Source: Mercurialis annua (taxonomy: Eukaryota > Streptophyta > Magnoliopsida > Malpighiales > Euphorbiaceae). From it: 64,000 bases of DNA. The stretch's first letter is position 1. Every line of letters starts with the position of its first letter. Shown here piece after piece: positions 36,491 through 47,284 of the stretch. The DNA lies in the NCBI RefSeq assembly GCF_937616625.2, contig NC_065577.1:28347501-28411500 (forward strand), written 5' to 3'. A program made the position numbers and the translations under genes. Under the pieces are notes generated by a model. The model saw only the letters and a program-made list of their open reading frames with translations, was not told the DNA's origin and did not search any database.

Positions 36491-39400
36491 TGTAGGAACC
36501 CTAAAAGTTCTACGATAATTGGATCGTGCCACGTGTCCTAAATTACGTAATTTGAGTCCAGTAGGTTGGGAATGAAACTCGACTTAAGAAGTATAATTTG
36601 AATAAGAGAATTAATTGGATCGCAAAATAATAATTTGAAGTAGAAATTATTATTCGTTGAAGCAAATATTAGCAGGACTAAGTGAAAGCTATGAAAATTG
36701 ATATAAAATAACGTATAAGTCCCGAGTTAATAATTTTTACGCCGACATCCGTGACATATTATTAAGAATTAATTGGAAAAGGATTTCCGAGATAGTTTAA
36801 AAATTAAGCACGACGGAAAATTGAGAATTTGAGTTGAAATGGAAACTAGCCGTTTTAAGCTAAAGTGGACTTTTAGCCACTTTGAGCCAAAGTGGGCATT
36901 TAGGCAACAACTTATTAAAAAAGTTGTTGCCATCATTATTTTCTTAAGAAAAGAAAATAAGCCTCATTTCTCCATTTTAGCTCCTTAAAAGCCGAACCCA
37001 CCACCTCCAAAGCTATCTTCATCAAGTTTTCACCAAACTTGATTGTTTTGGTGGAAACCAATCACTAATTCATACATAATAAAGGTAAGGTATTCAATTG
37101 ATAGTTTAAATGGTTAAGTTTGGTGTATTAATGTTAGAAAAGTTAGGGATTATGATGTGTAATTAGGGTTTTGTGTGATTGATTTATGGAAGGTGATTGT
37201 GAGCTTGATGATGGTTTTTTATGGTGAAATTTGAAGGATAGACTTATGGCATGATCACTAACCAAGGTGAGGAAAATTTCTGAAATTTGATTAAGATTGT
37301 TAATGAAATTGGATGCGTAATTGGCTAGGCGTATTCGGCAATTTCCATGGAATTAAAGGTGTTTGATAATTGATTGTTTAGGTTATGAAATTGCGTGGTT
37401 ATATTTGATTTATGGATGAATTTTAGAATGAATATGGATTAAGTGTTTCAGCCTCAAGCTAGGATAATGAAGTATGATCTAATTGATGGTTATAAGCATG
37501 TTAAGTTGTAATAGCTGACTTTGGGTCAATTTTGATTGATAAACGTTGTATGCAAATTTGATTAAAAATTTGATGAAGTGTTCAGCCATAGTATGAATTT
37601 CATGCTTAAAAGATTTTAATGATGCTTATTCATGGATTGTTAGTGTCTATGTTTGTATCTGAGGGATGGATTGTATTGATAAAGATATACAATTTCGATA
37701 GATTTTATTCCCGACGCGTAATAGTTATGATTCGAGTTTAGGAGAACTAGTTTAACGATTTTGTGAAAATCGTTAAACGTTATTAAACGAAGTATAAACC
37801 GTTTAAATAAATGATATTTTGAAAATGGAATTGATAAAATGAATAAGGATAAGTTGAGATAGTACGTTAGGTTATTTGATACGGAAATCAAATAACAATC
37901 GAGGTCGGATATGAGATCGATGACTCGACGAAATAAACTGCGTATAAAAGTTAAAGTTTAAAATTGAACATAGAGATAGTTATTTGATAAATAAATCAAA
38001 TAACATTATAAACTTAGGTTTAAAACCTAAAAGACATTAAAGACATGGAAATCGCTATATCGATAAGTAAATAAGAAAGTATCGGGGTTAGACGCGATAG
38101 TACGACAGGTTATATGAACATGGTTTGTTCTCGAGTCTATTGTATCTATCGAATTAGATCCTCAGTTGAGATTTATTTGATAATTGTCCTAGGTTTGATA
38201 AGGCAGCCTGCTAGCGGACAAGGAGCTCTAGGAGCTTATAATTGATCAAAGTTTTTGGATAGCAAGCAGTGAGTTTATATCGATGTTTACATTTGAAGTA
38301 TTAAAAGTGAATTTCTATATACGTAAATGTTTTATACAATTTGCATAGCATTATTTATAAATGAAATGCTTTGTTTGAAATTCATACATCATTGCATTGA
38401 AACTAGTATAAATCCGATGAAACAAGATTTCCTATTGGGCTGCAATAGGAACTGCGTGATCACCAGTTAAGTTCATGAGATTTACGGTACTTTGTTTGAT
38501 CAAAATTTTGAAGCCATCTTCCTTGCGCGTGAAAGACACAAGGTTGAACTCGATGGAATTATCTCGGGATCTGTGTCTTGGGAGTTCAACTCGGTGGAAC
38601 TATCCCGTGACACACCTCGATTAGTTGGACAAAGAGATGGTAGCAGTTGAACTCGGTTGAACTATCGCGGGACTGTAACACATGGTTATGGTTGAACTCG
38701 GTGGAACTATCTCGGGATCAAACCATCAGGAATAAGTATCAGAGACTGATCCAAGAGATCAGATTGATATGGATTAGGATGATACAAGCTGAGGTTTAGG
38801 GTTTCGATCGAAAGTTATACATGGATGCATATGAATGGTTGATTTGAAAGTATTGTTTTGAATGTTTTAATTGTACTCATTTGTAAACTTATGAAATCAC
38901 TCAGTGTCAACTGACCTTCCATAGTATTTCCCTTTCAGGTAAACTTATTTTGATATGACGTACTTCTACCTTGTTCCAGAAGTTTGTATGTACAAAAAGA
39001 AGGAGTAAGTCAGTAGTGTTGCAGTAGTCAAGTCCTAGTTTGTATATACGGTTTGTCAAACAGTTCTGAATGATATGTTTATGCTCTGATGCTTTATAGA
39101 CTTGTATAGTTTTGAAAACTGATAGATGCGAGACATCGCGTTATAAGACTCAGGTTCCTATATAACGTTTTTAGATTTGAATAGACGTTTGTAAACGTCA
39201 AGCTTTGTAAAGCGTTTATGAAAACTTTTTATGAATGTTTATGTGATTGTTTTTTGAAAGATTATGAAAAGTTTATAGCATTTTTAAGGCTCGCTACGGG
39301 TTTTAGAACTACCATTCCCACTTGTTGAACCCTAGTCCTCTCAAACCCCTTTTTTTTGACTTTGACAATCAACTATGAGGGTTCTAATCTTATTTATTAG

Positions 39401-40324
39401 TGTATAGGACCTCATCGGATCAATCAGAAGTCGATTCGAAGCTTTCTAGCGAGAATCGAGTTTTTCATCTCAAGTTGTCCAGTAGCATTTCACGGGTGAG
39501 ATGCTTCATTCATCACGGGCGTGATTCATGCATCACGGGCACGAAACATTGTATCTCGGGCACGACATTCATATCTGTGAAACCCTAGTCGACCGTTGGA
39601 GGTATCACGGGCGCGATGCAGACATCATGGGCATGACAAATGAGACCGTTGAAGATTCAACATATATATTTATGATCCCCAAATAAAGTGATGACATGTG
39701 GCACTAGCCGTTAGAAGGATTTGTCTTCAAGCATATATCACGAGCGCGATGGATCTATCACGGGCGCGACATGCTTATTTTCAGCAAAAGTTATTTTGTT
39801 TGTTTTATCTTTTGTGGGGATTGCTTTGGGTATAATTTAAACCCATTTGCAATGTTTCAAGGTTAATTATTTCCACACCTTGAAACAACAAACACACATT
39901 TTCAAATCACTTGTTTTATTCTAGTTTTGGAGTAAGCTTGTAAACTCCTAATCATTGTAAGTTAGAGTTTAGCTTTGAGAAAACTCACCCTTTGTAGTTT
40001 CTTGATCAGCCTTGAAAAATCAATTAGTTGGTGTTTAGCTTAAAAGCACTAAGTTTAGAGTTAGCTTAGAAAAATCCTTGTGAATCTCTTTTAGTGGATT
40101 CTATAGTAGAGTAGGATCGATTTGTTATCTGAACCACTCTAAATATCTTGTGTCAATCTTGTAACCCTTAAACTCTTTCTACTTTCTATATTCCGCTTTC
40201 TAAGAGTTTAATCTTTTGGTTCACTTTCAAAAATCACGGTTTGGCATACCCCAAAGGGAATTTCAATTAGTATTAAAGCAAGGTGCTCTTCTTTTTGCTT
40301 AATTTCTAGAGTTTTCGATCAAAA

Positions 40325-42106
40325 ATGGCAACCGAGATTTTTTTCATCACTCTCAAACCTTTTCTTGATGGTTCAAACTACAAAATTCGGAAATATATGA
40401 TGGAAAATTATCTTGATATGCAAGGGGTTGATCTATTGAGTGTTTTCCTAAGGGGATGGAACCCTCCATATGACAAGGATGAAGTTCTTTTGAAGAGACA
40501 AGATTGGTCTAAAGAACAAGAGAAGGAGAATGACATGAATAGAAAAGCCATCACTACTCTTCTCTCCTCAATCTCTAGAGAAGAACAAGGTAGAATTCAA
40601 CCCCTGAATTGTGATAAGCAAATGTGGGAGACTCTAGAGAGCTACAATGAAGGTACACAACAAGTCAAGGGTAAGAAGCTTGAGTTGCTTCTTGGATAGT
40701 ATGAAGGCTTCAAAGGCTTGCCTAATGAAGATGTTTCTTCTAATACTTCCAGGTTTCTTAAGATTATCCATAGTCTTGAGAAACTTGGGAAATTCTTCAA
40801 GCTAAATGAATCCATAGTAAAATCCTTAGATCCCTTCATATTCTTCTATGGCAACCTAAGACCACCGCCATCATTGAAACTCATGACTTGTCCGCTTTGA
40901 GGACGGATGAGTTGATTGGAAAGCTTCTTCTCCATAAGATGTCTTACATCAAGCTCATTGAAGCCGAAATGGAAAAGGAGAAGAACATTGCCTTCAAAGC
41001 TTCAACAAGTGCTCTTCAAGAAGAGAACAAGAAAGAAAGCAATGAGGAAGAATTCTTGAGGCTCACAAAGAGAGTGAAGGAGCTCAAAATGAAGGGAAAT
41101 GACAATCATGGAAGATCCTCCTCTTCAAGGAAGAGTTCAAAAGGGGGATCCAAGGCCTCTTGGGATGATGATTCTCAATCCGAATGTGAAAGCCACCATG
41201 ATGCCAACTTGTGCCTCATGTCTTTTGAGGAGGAACCAACACTAGAGGTAAACTCCCAATCTTTTATATCTTGGGATGGTATTGGTGTTGAATCACATGA
41301 TGCATGCTTTAATGTAAAAAATGATATTGTTGATGATATTGTTGATAATGATGCTCATGATGATGATGATGATACTGGTAGCATGCTTGATGAACTAGTA
41401 ACTAAATGTGGTGATTATAAAGCCAAAAGGCTATTTTTAATAAATGAAGCTTCAAAAGCTAAAGATGAAATGCTTGATTTAACAAAAGAATTTCATGAGC
41501 TTAAATTATCTAATGAAGCTCTCAAGTCATCTTTAGAATCTATCCCTAAGCAAGGTTTAAATGTTGATAACTTGCATAAGGAAAACGATCAACTAAAAAA
41601 TGAAATTCTTGAATTAAAAGATGCACTTTCAATATTTCAAAAAGGGAAGGCAACTTTGGATACAATTCTTGTATCTCAAAGATGTCAAACCATAAAATTT
41701 GGACTTGCCTATAATGAAAATGCTTCTAGTTCCAATGGGACTAAATTTGTGAAGTCCACTTTGCCTCAAACTTCTTCTATAGAAGTTCCTCCTAAATTGG
41801 TCAAACCAATTGGGGCAAAGAAGGTGCATGCTGAAGCTCCTAGGCCTAAGCCATTCTTGGCTCAAAAGGCTAAGAGCAAAAAGGGTACAAAACCCTTGAA
41901 ACATTGGTATGCTTCTCAATATAGCCAAAAATGGAACAAGAATACTAGAAAGAACTCATATGTTCATGCATCCTCTCATGTTAAATCTTGTTCCCATGCT
42001 TGTGCTTATTCTTATAAGACCTTTAGAGCCAAGCCACCTCAAATGCAACCACATGTGAACCATAGTACTCAATGTTTTTATTGCATGCAATATGGTCATA
42101 CTAATT
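40325..42106 (+). pseudogene. Element E gag (copia/SIRE-like)
   Basis: Capsid-like protein. The ATG at 40325 opens a typical copia gag N-terminus (LDGSNYKIRKYMMENYLDMQG). A TAG at 40697-40699 and a frameshift near 40850 interrupt it. From about 40855 it stays open through DELIGKLL, a long Glu/Lys/Asp-rich section likely to form coiled coils (about 40960-41640), a Lys/Pro-rich basic region, and the first half of a zinc knuckle CFYCMQYGH (about 42073-42099). The ORF then passes straight into plastid psaA sequence. The knuckle's last Cys appears only after the insert (about 42788). Confidence 0.85.
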
Positions 42107-42367
42107 TAGTGAGGCTACTAGGACTTGGGTCTCTTTCTTGGGCGGGGCATCAAGTACATGTGTCTTTACCAATTAACCAATTTCTAAACGCTAGAGTGGA
42201 TCCTAAAGAAATCCCACTTCCTCATGAATTTATCTTGAATAGGGATCTTTTGGCTCAACTTTATCCCAGTTTTGCTGAGGGAGCAACCCCATTTTTCACC
42301 TTGAATTGGTCAAAATATTCAGAATTTCTTACTTTTCGGGGAGGATTAGATCCAGTGACTGGGGGTT
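42107..42367 (+). pseudogene. psaA: Captured plastid psaA fragment
   Basis: About 85 codons of photosystem I P700 apoprotein A1, from [18 protein letters not shown] to GGLDPVTGG, nearly unchanged (one clear change, R in [10 protein letters not shown]). It is in the same frame as the preceding gag, so the ORF 40888-42411 is a gag-psaA fusion. The junction on the left falls within ctaattta shared by both sources. It is a piece of a 750-residue membrane protein and cannot function as PsaA. Confidence 0.95.
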
Positions 42368-42781
42368 CGTTTAGAAGAGAAACAAAAATTACGTTTTCAT
42401 TATGGTCTTAGAGAACGACAATTACTTAAATACGTTCGTATCGCCGCAAAAGTCAAAGGGTCAACAGGTCAGGTTTACTACAACTACTTGAAATGCGTTT
42501 GGATAATATCCTTTTTCGATTGGGTATGGCGTCAACTATTCCCCGAGCCCGCCAATTAGTTAATCATAGGCATATTTCAGTTAACGGTCGTATAGTAGAT
42601 ATACCAAGTTATCGCTGCAAACCCAGCGATTTTATTACAGCTAGGGATGAACAAAAATCTAGAGCTATGATTCAAAATTCTCTAGAGTCATCCCCCCAGG
42701 AAGAATCGCCAAAACATTTGACTCTTCTGCCACTCCAATATAAAGGATTGGTCAATCAAATAATAGATAATAAATGGATCG
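42368..42781 (+). pseudogene. rps4: Captured plastid rps4 fragment
   Basis: Plastid ribosomal protein S4 from about residue 48 (the stretch matching [19 protein letters not shown]) to near the C-terminus ([12 protein letters not shown]). One T is missing from a T run near 42474, so the frame shifts just before [14 protein letters not shown] (ATG 42493). The final dozen or so codons are absent and replaced by gag sequence from 42782. In most plastid genomes rps4 lies upstream of psaA on that strand, so the order here is rearranged. Confidence 0.95.
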
Positions 42782-43505
42782 CTAATTGCTATATAAGAAA
42801 AGTTCAATTAATGTTAATTCCATTGAACTATTCAAGCATTAACTTTCAAGGACCCAAAGTTGTTAGGGTACCTAAGTGATTTGCTTTGTAGGTACAACTT
42901 GATGTCCACTAAACTAATCTCAAATCATAAGGTGGATGATCAATGGAAGCTTTTGGAAAATGGCAATATAGGTAAAATTTGTATCAATTTCTATGCCATG
43001 TTTTCCAAATTTGTTGTTTTGAGGGGGAGAATCGATTTTTCAAATCTTATTCTCCTAATTTTTTTTTTGATATGCTTTAATTTTTTTTTTAATGATTGGA
43101 CTTTGCCTTGGTATAATTAAATTGATGAATTATTGCCTATTTTTTATCATTCAAAATCAAATTAGTTAAATTAATTGAGTTTTAGGCTTGATATGCATAT
43201 CAAATTAGTGCCTTGCGTCTCAATTGAATAAGAAACTAAAATTTGTTTCAAAATCTCTTTCAATTAGCTCCTTTGTCCTGGTGTTAAACATCCTTTGATT
43301 CTTTTTGTGCTTAACAAAGGGGGAGAAGTTTCCATGCTAAAATTGCTAAGTATTTTGAATTTTTTTTAATCAAAATTTCTTGCTTATGCCTTACATATTG
43401 TTCTTATCTTATGTGCATAAAGTGAGAGGGAACCAAAATCAATTTGACTCTCACTTAAATTAGCCTTTTTAGCATGTTGATTGTCAAACTCAAAAAGGGG
43501 GAGAT
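42782..43505 (+). other. Element E 3' internal region
   Basis: It resumes gag-like coding (NCYIRK...GPKVVRVPK, ending with a TGA at 42877-42879), the segment that follows the zinc knuckle in SIRE-like elements. After about 42880 it is non-coding, with several purine tracts (agggggagaatc near 43022, aagggggagaag near 43317, and the functional one just before 43506). Confidence 0.7.
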
Positions 43506-44449
43506 TGTTGGACCCTTGTCCTCTCAAACTCCTTTGTTTTGACTTTGACAATCAACTATGAGGGTTTTAATCTTGTTTATTAGTGTATAGGACCTCATAC
43601 GATAAACCGAAAGTCGATTCGGAGCTTTCTAGCGAGAATCGAGTTTTTCCATCTCAAGCTGTCCGGTAGCATATCACGGGCGAGATGCTTCATTCATCAC
43701 GGGCGTGATTCATGCATCACGGGCGCGACACATTGAATCTCGGGCGCGACATTCATATCTGTGAAACCCTAGTCGATCGTTGGAGGTATCACGGGCACGA
43801 TGCACACATCACGGGCGTGACAAATCAGACCGTTGAAGATTCAACAGATATATTTATGATTCCCGAATAAAGTAATGACATGTGGCACTAGCCGTTTGAA
43901 GGATTTGTCTTCAAGCATATATCACGGGCGTGATGGATCTATCACTGGCGCGACATGCTTATTTTCAGCAAAAGTTATTTTGTTTGTTTTAGCTTTTGTG
44001 GGAAGTTCTTTGGGTATAAATATAAACCCATTTGCAATGTTTCAAGGTTAATGATTTACATACCTTGAAACAACAAATACACATTTTCAAATCACTTGTT
44101 TTGTTGTAATTTTGGAGTAAGCTTGTAAACTCCTAATCATTGTAAGTTAGAGTTTAGCTTTGAGAAAACTCACCCTTTGTAGGTTCTTGATTAGCCTTGA
44201 AAAATCAATTAGTTGGTGTTTATCTTAAAAGCACTAAGTTTGGAGTTAGCTTAGAAAACTCCTTTGAATCTCTTTTAGTGGATCCTATAATAGAGTAGGA
44301 TTAATTTGTGATCCAAACCACTCTAAATCTCTTGTGTCAATCTTCTATCCCTTACACTCTTTCTATTTTCTATATTCCGCTTTCTAAGAGTTTAATCTTT
44401 CAATTCACTTTAAAAAACCACGATTTGCCATACCCCAAAGGGAATTTCA
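43506..44449 (+). repeat. Element E 3' LTR
   Basis: 944 bp. It carries about nine copies of an atcacgggcgcga-like motif (about 43673-43955) and the promoter TATAAATA at 44015-44022. The 5' LTR has the same array (about 39488-39770) but TATAATTT at the promoter position. Confidence 0.92.
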
Positions 44450-44498
44450 CCACTCCCTAGCGCCCTTCTCGACCTGAGATTTTGGGTCGTGAGAAAGT

Positions 44499-44510
44499 TG
44501 GTATCTGAGC
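44499..44510 (+). other. Primer-binding site of gypsy element D
   Basis: Tggtatctgagc, one mismatch from the tRNA-iMet complement tggtatcagagc, just after the LTR D end. Confidence 0.8.
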
Positions 44511-44857
44511 AATAGTTTAGAATCGTAGACCATTGCCTGAATTTATTCAATGATTGTTTGTATGTAGGTTTGAAATTTTCACTAGGTTAAGCTAGGAACT
44601 ACTCAGCTATTGGACTCAAATCATGTTATTGATAAGTCCTCTTGTGTTTGTCAAAACTTAGAACTCTTCTCGACAAGATTTGTGTCTGTTTTGCGTATAT
44701 GATCGATTGTCGTGTAAAAATTGTTTGTTCTTTGTGGAATACGTGCATATGATGAAGATGCTAGTTTCATTATCGATAGAACATGCATACGCGATATGCA
44801 TACGGATGAGAATTTTTGAGAGATGGTATCTCACAAAAAATTGTTTTTGATTTCAGC

Positions 44858-45480
44858 ATGCCTGGGCAAGAAGGAGCTCAGCCACACGCTGTATCAAGCG
44901 GAGAGGAAGTACCTCCAATATACCAGAACAGATTCTTGGAAAGTCAGGGAGGATCCCTGATACCCGAGAGAGATAATCATCACAACGGGCCGCTTGAAGG
45001 TCCACTGAAAAGTATAAGTGTCGGAGATGTAAGGATATATGAATTTTAGGGAGAGATTCAAACATATATAGGTCTCCGATCAGATGTCGTTCAGAGAGAA
45101 CGGATGGCTGGAGAGAGCTTAAATAGGATTAATAAATATCTGAATTTGTTTGCAAGAGGCTTCTTCCAAGTGGGAGCCTATGCTATGGAATTTCTTCGAA
45201 TGACAGAAGAGATACCCAATTTAATAAGAGGAAGAAGTGAAGAGATCAATCAGATGTTCGTAAGGGGTTTGAGACCCGTGTTTAGTGCATTTCTCGACGA
45301 TGTGTACAAGCATTAATCCTAGATACTCGGTAAAGCAAATCAGATCGAAGAAACACTCAAACTTCAAGGTAATCCCATTCGACCGTTCTTCGATCGTCAA
45401 GGGAGAGTGCGATCTCTTGAATGCTAGTTGGATACTCCTGAACCAAGTAGATGGTTAAATACAGTCGCAGTAACTAGAGA
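44858..45480 (+). pseudogene. Gypsy element D gag remnant
   Basis: The ATG at 44858 opens MPGQEGAQPHAVSSGEE. A TAG at 45047-45049 interrupts, then the same frame gives RINKYLNLFARGFFQ and later MFVRGLRPVFSAFLDDVY, which matches the FxRGLRP region of Ty3/gypsy gag (Retrotrans_gag). More stops follow from 45314. No zinc knuckle or pol is found afterwards, so the internal region is truncated by about 45.6 kb. Confidence 0.7.
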
Positions 45481-45689
45481 TAGTTTGAGGCAAATTAGTA
45501 GGGACCGATCAGGATTAGTGATCCGAGAATGAGGCGAATTTAGTCGAGCACCCCCACGTACGATACATATGTTTTGTGCTATTATATGTATAATAGTAGC
45601 TTTGGTTCAGCTAATAAGGCAAGCCATTATAGTATAGATGTATCGTATAAAAGATAGATCGTTATCAAATAGAGAATGCACTGGGATAA

Positions 45690-47284
45690 GTTGCGGGTTG
45701 AATTGATCCAGTTTTGCTAAGTTGCGGGTTAGTTTGACCCAAACCCCTAAAAAATGACTCATTTTATATTTCGTGCCAAGCTAAGGAGGTGAATTGATCC
45801 TTTGTTCTAACATGATTTCCTTTGTATTTAAGAAGCGACAGCTTCATTTTTTTGATTCCAAAGCTTTAGCTAACCTGATTGTTCGATTCTGAGCGAAAAA
45901 ATTAGGGTTTCGATCCGTTTTTCGTTTCTAACTTCGTTCTTCGATTATTCCTCAAGTAATCAAAGTATTAATCTTGTACTCTACGTTTAATTCAATATAT
46001 GTTGATTATATATTTGATTATTAATGGTTATTAAGCTGATCAATCGAATTATAAGTGCGATTTGTGTTTTGATTGTGTATATGTGTTGTGGGATATCGAA
46101 TTAGAGTTTTCGCAACATTTTGGGCTTCATAAGTGCATCGAAAGGGCCATAGAACTGGACTTCACGGGGCTGGCATGTTGTGTGCACGCACATTAGTTTA
46201 TGTGTGCACGCACAACTAGTAAGATGTGCGATCGCACATCTAGTGCTGTGCGGACGCACGGTGGCTTCGTGTTGCGGTGCTTTCGGGGGAGCGTTGGGGG
46301 GCAATCCCGAGGGTTTTTGTCCCAGTAACTTGATATTTTTTCCATATATCCGAAAACGTTTTGAAACAAAGTTTTAAAAGTAAAAGAAATGTATTAAAAA
46401 GGTAAACTAATGTTTTAAAAAGGATGCTTTTCAAAGCAAAACTTAATAATTTAAACGGACTTTTAAAAGTGTAAAGTGGACATTTAGATGATTTAAAAGG
46501 AATGTCAATCAGTTTTTGAAATTGATTAGTATATGATTATGAATTGTTTTAACAATTAAGTAAATACTATAAAGTGATTTCTTTAGGTATTGCTATACCT
46601 AAAATAACTTCTAATGAGAAGTTTAAATATTTTCTCAAAGTGAAAGTTATTCATATGATTTTAAAAGAGGATTATTGTATATGCTATGTGTTTATATGAT
46701 TATGTGTTTTGTCTGAAACTAGATTCCCCGACTTAGAAGTTCATATTTGAAACATGTTTTGATGTTTTTATCTTGTGTGTTTGATCCGACCAGCTGTCAA
46801 GTTGTCTGATCGAGACAACAAGGAGTCTATCAGACATACAACAGGAATAAGTATCAGACATAGCGGTGTCTGTGAGTTTACGTGTTTACTTTTGAATATT
46901 GTATTCAACTATTTTAAATCAAGAAATCGCATTAAGTATGAAACTTACCAAAGGAAGATCCATTGGAATGAGCTACCTATTGGGCAGCAATAAGTTTGTG
47001 TGATCGCCGGTACTGATTCTAGATTTAAGCTTGTGATTAGTATAGAGGTAAGTTTGATTATGTTAAGTCATATGGTGATGGAAATGTTGACTGTCTGGAC
47101 TTAACGGGTAACCCTAAGGCAGCAGTAATTTGTTTACGACCTAGATACCCAATACAGAATTGTGATGGCAATGATTCAATTCACGATTTGTATTATGTAT
47201 TAAACTAAGGTGTGAGTATTGAGGTTCATACTATTATTTTTCAATTAAGAAATTTGTGGATTAGGGTTTCATCTAGATCGACAA
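45690..47284 (+). repeat. Gypsy-type LTR fragment J (forward)
   Basis: It contains the family hairpin region (cctattgggcagcaataag, about 46978) followed by gtgatcgccggt, and a run of tgtgcacgcac/tgtgcgatcgcacat palindromic phrases (46178-46255). It ends where LTR F begins. The left boundary is uncertain; two ttgcgggtt phrases at about 45685-45735 may belong to it. Confidence 0.55.

Larger units (their letters stand above)
39323..44449 (+). mobile_element. Gag-only copia-like element E with captured plastid DNA
   Basis: 5127 bp. LTRs 39323-40265 and 43506-44449 (943 and 944 bp; TGTTG...TTTCA) are flanked by CCACT (39318-39322 and 44450-44454). A degenerate primer-binding site (ttagtattaaagca, from 40267) follows the 5' LTR and the purine tract aaaagggggagat precedes the 3' LTR. 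The 3.2 kb internal region encodes only a gag-like protein; no protease, integrase or RT is visible. The gag is interrupted by a psaA-rps4 plastid insert. It must rely on proteins supplied by other elements. Confidence 0.93.
36491..44494 (+). repeat. 5' LTR of gypsy element D, split by element E
   Basis: It starts TGTAGGAACCC (family TGTAATACCCC), runs to 39317, is interrupted by E plus its TSD, and ends gggtcgtgaga near 44494 (about 2.87 kb joined). It holds four gttgaactcggtgg-type phrases (about 38545-38720) and the hairpin cctattgggctgcaatagg (about 38434-38452). The ends TG...GA show decay. A primer-binding site follows, so this is a 5' LTR. Confidence 0.85.

Noticed and set aside
42493..42879. 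Separate functional rps4-like gene starting at ATG 42493
   Set aside because: The ATG is an internal Met of plastid rps4, the first third and last codons are missing, and the ORF runs into retrotransposon sequence.
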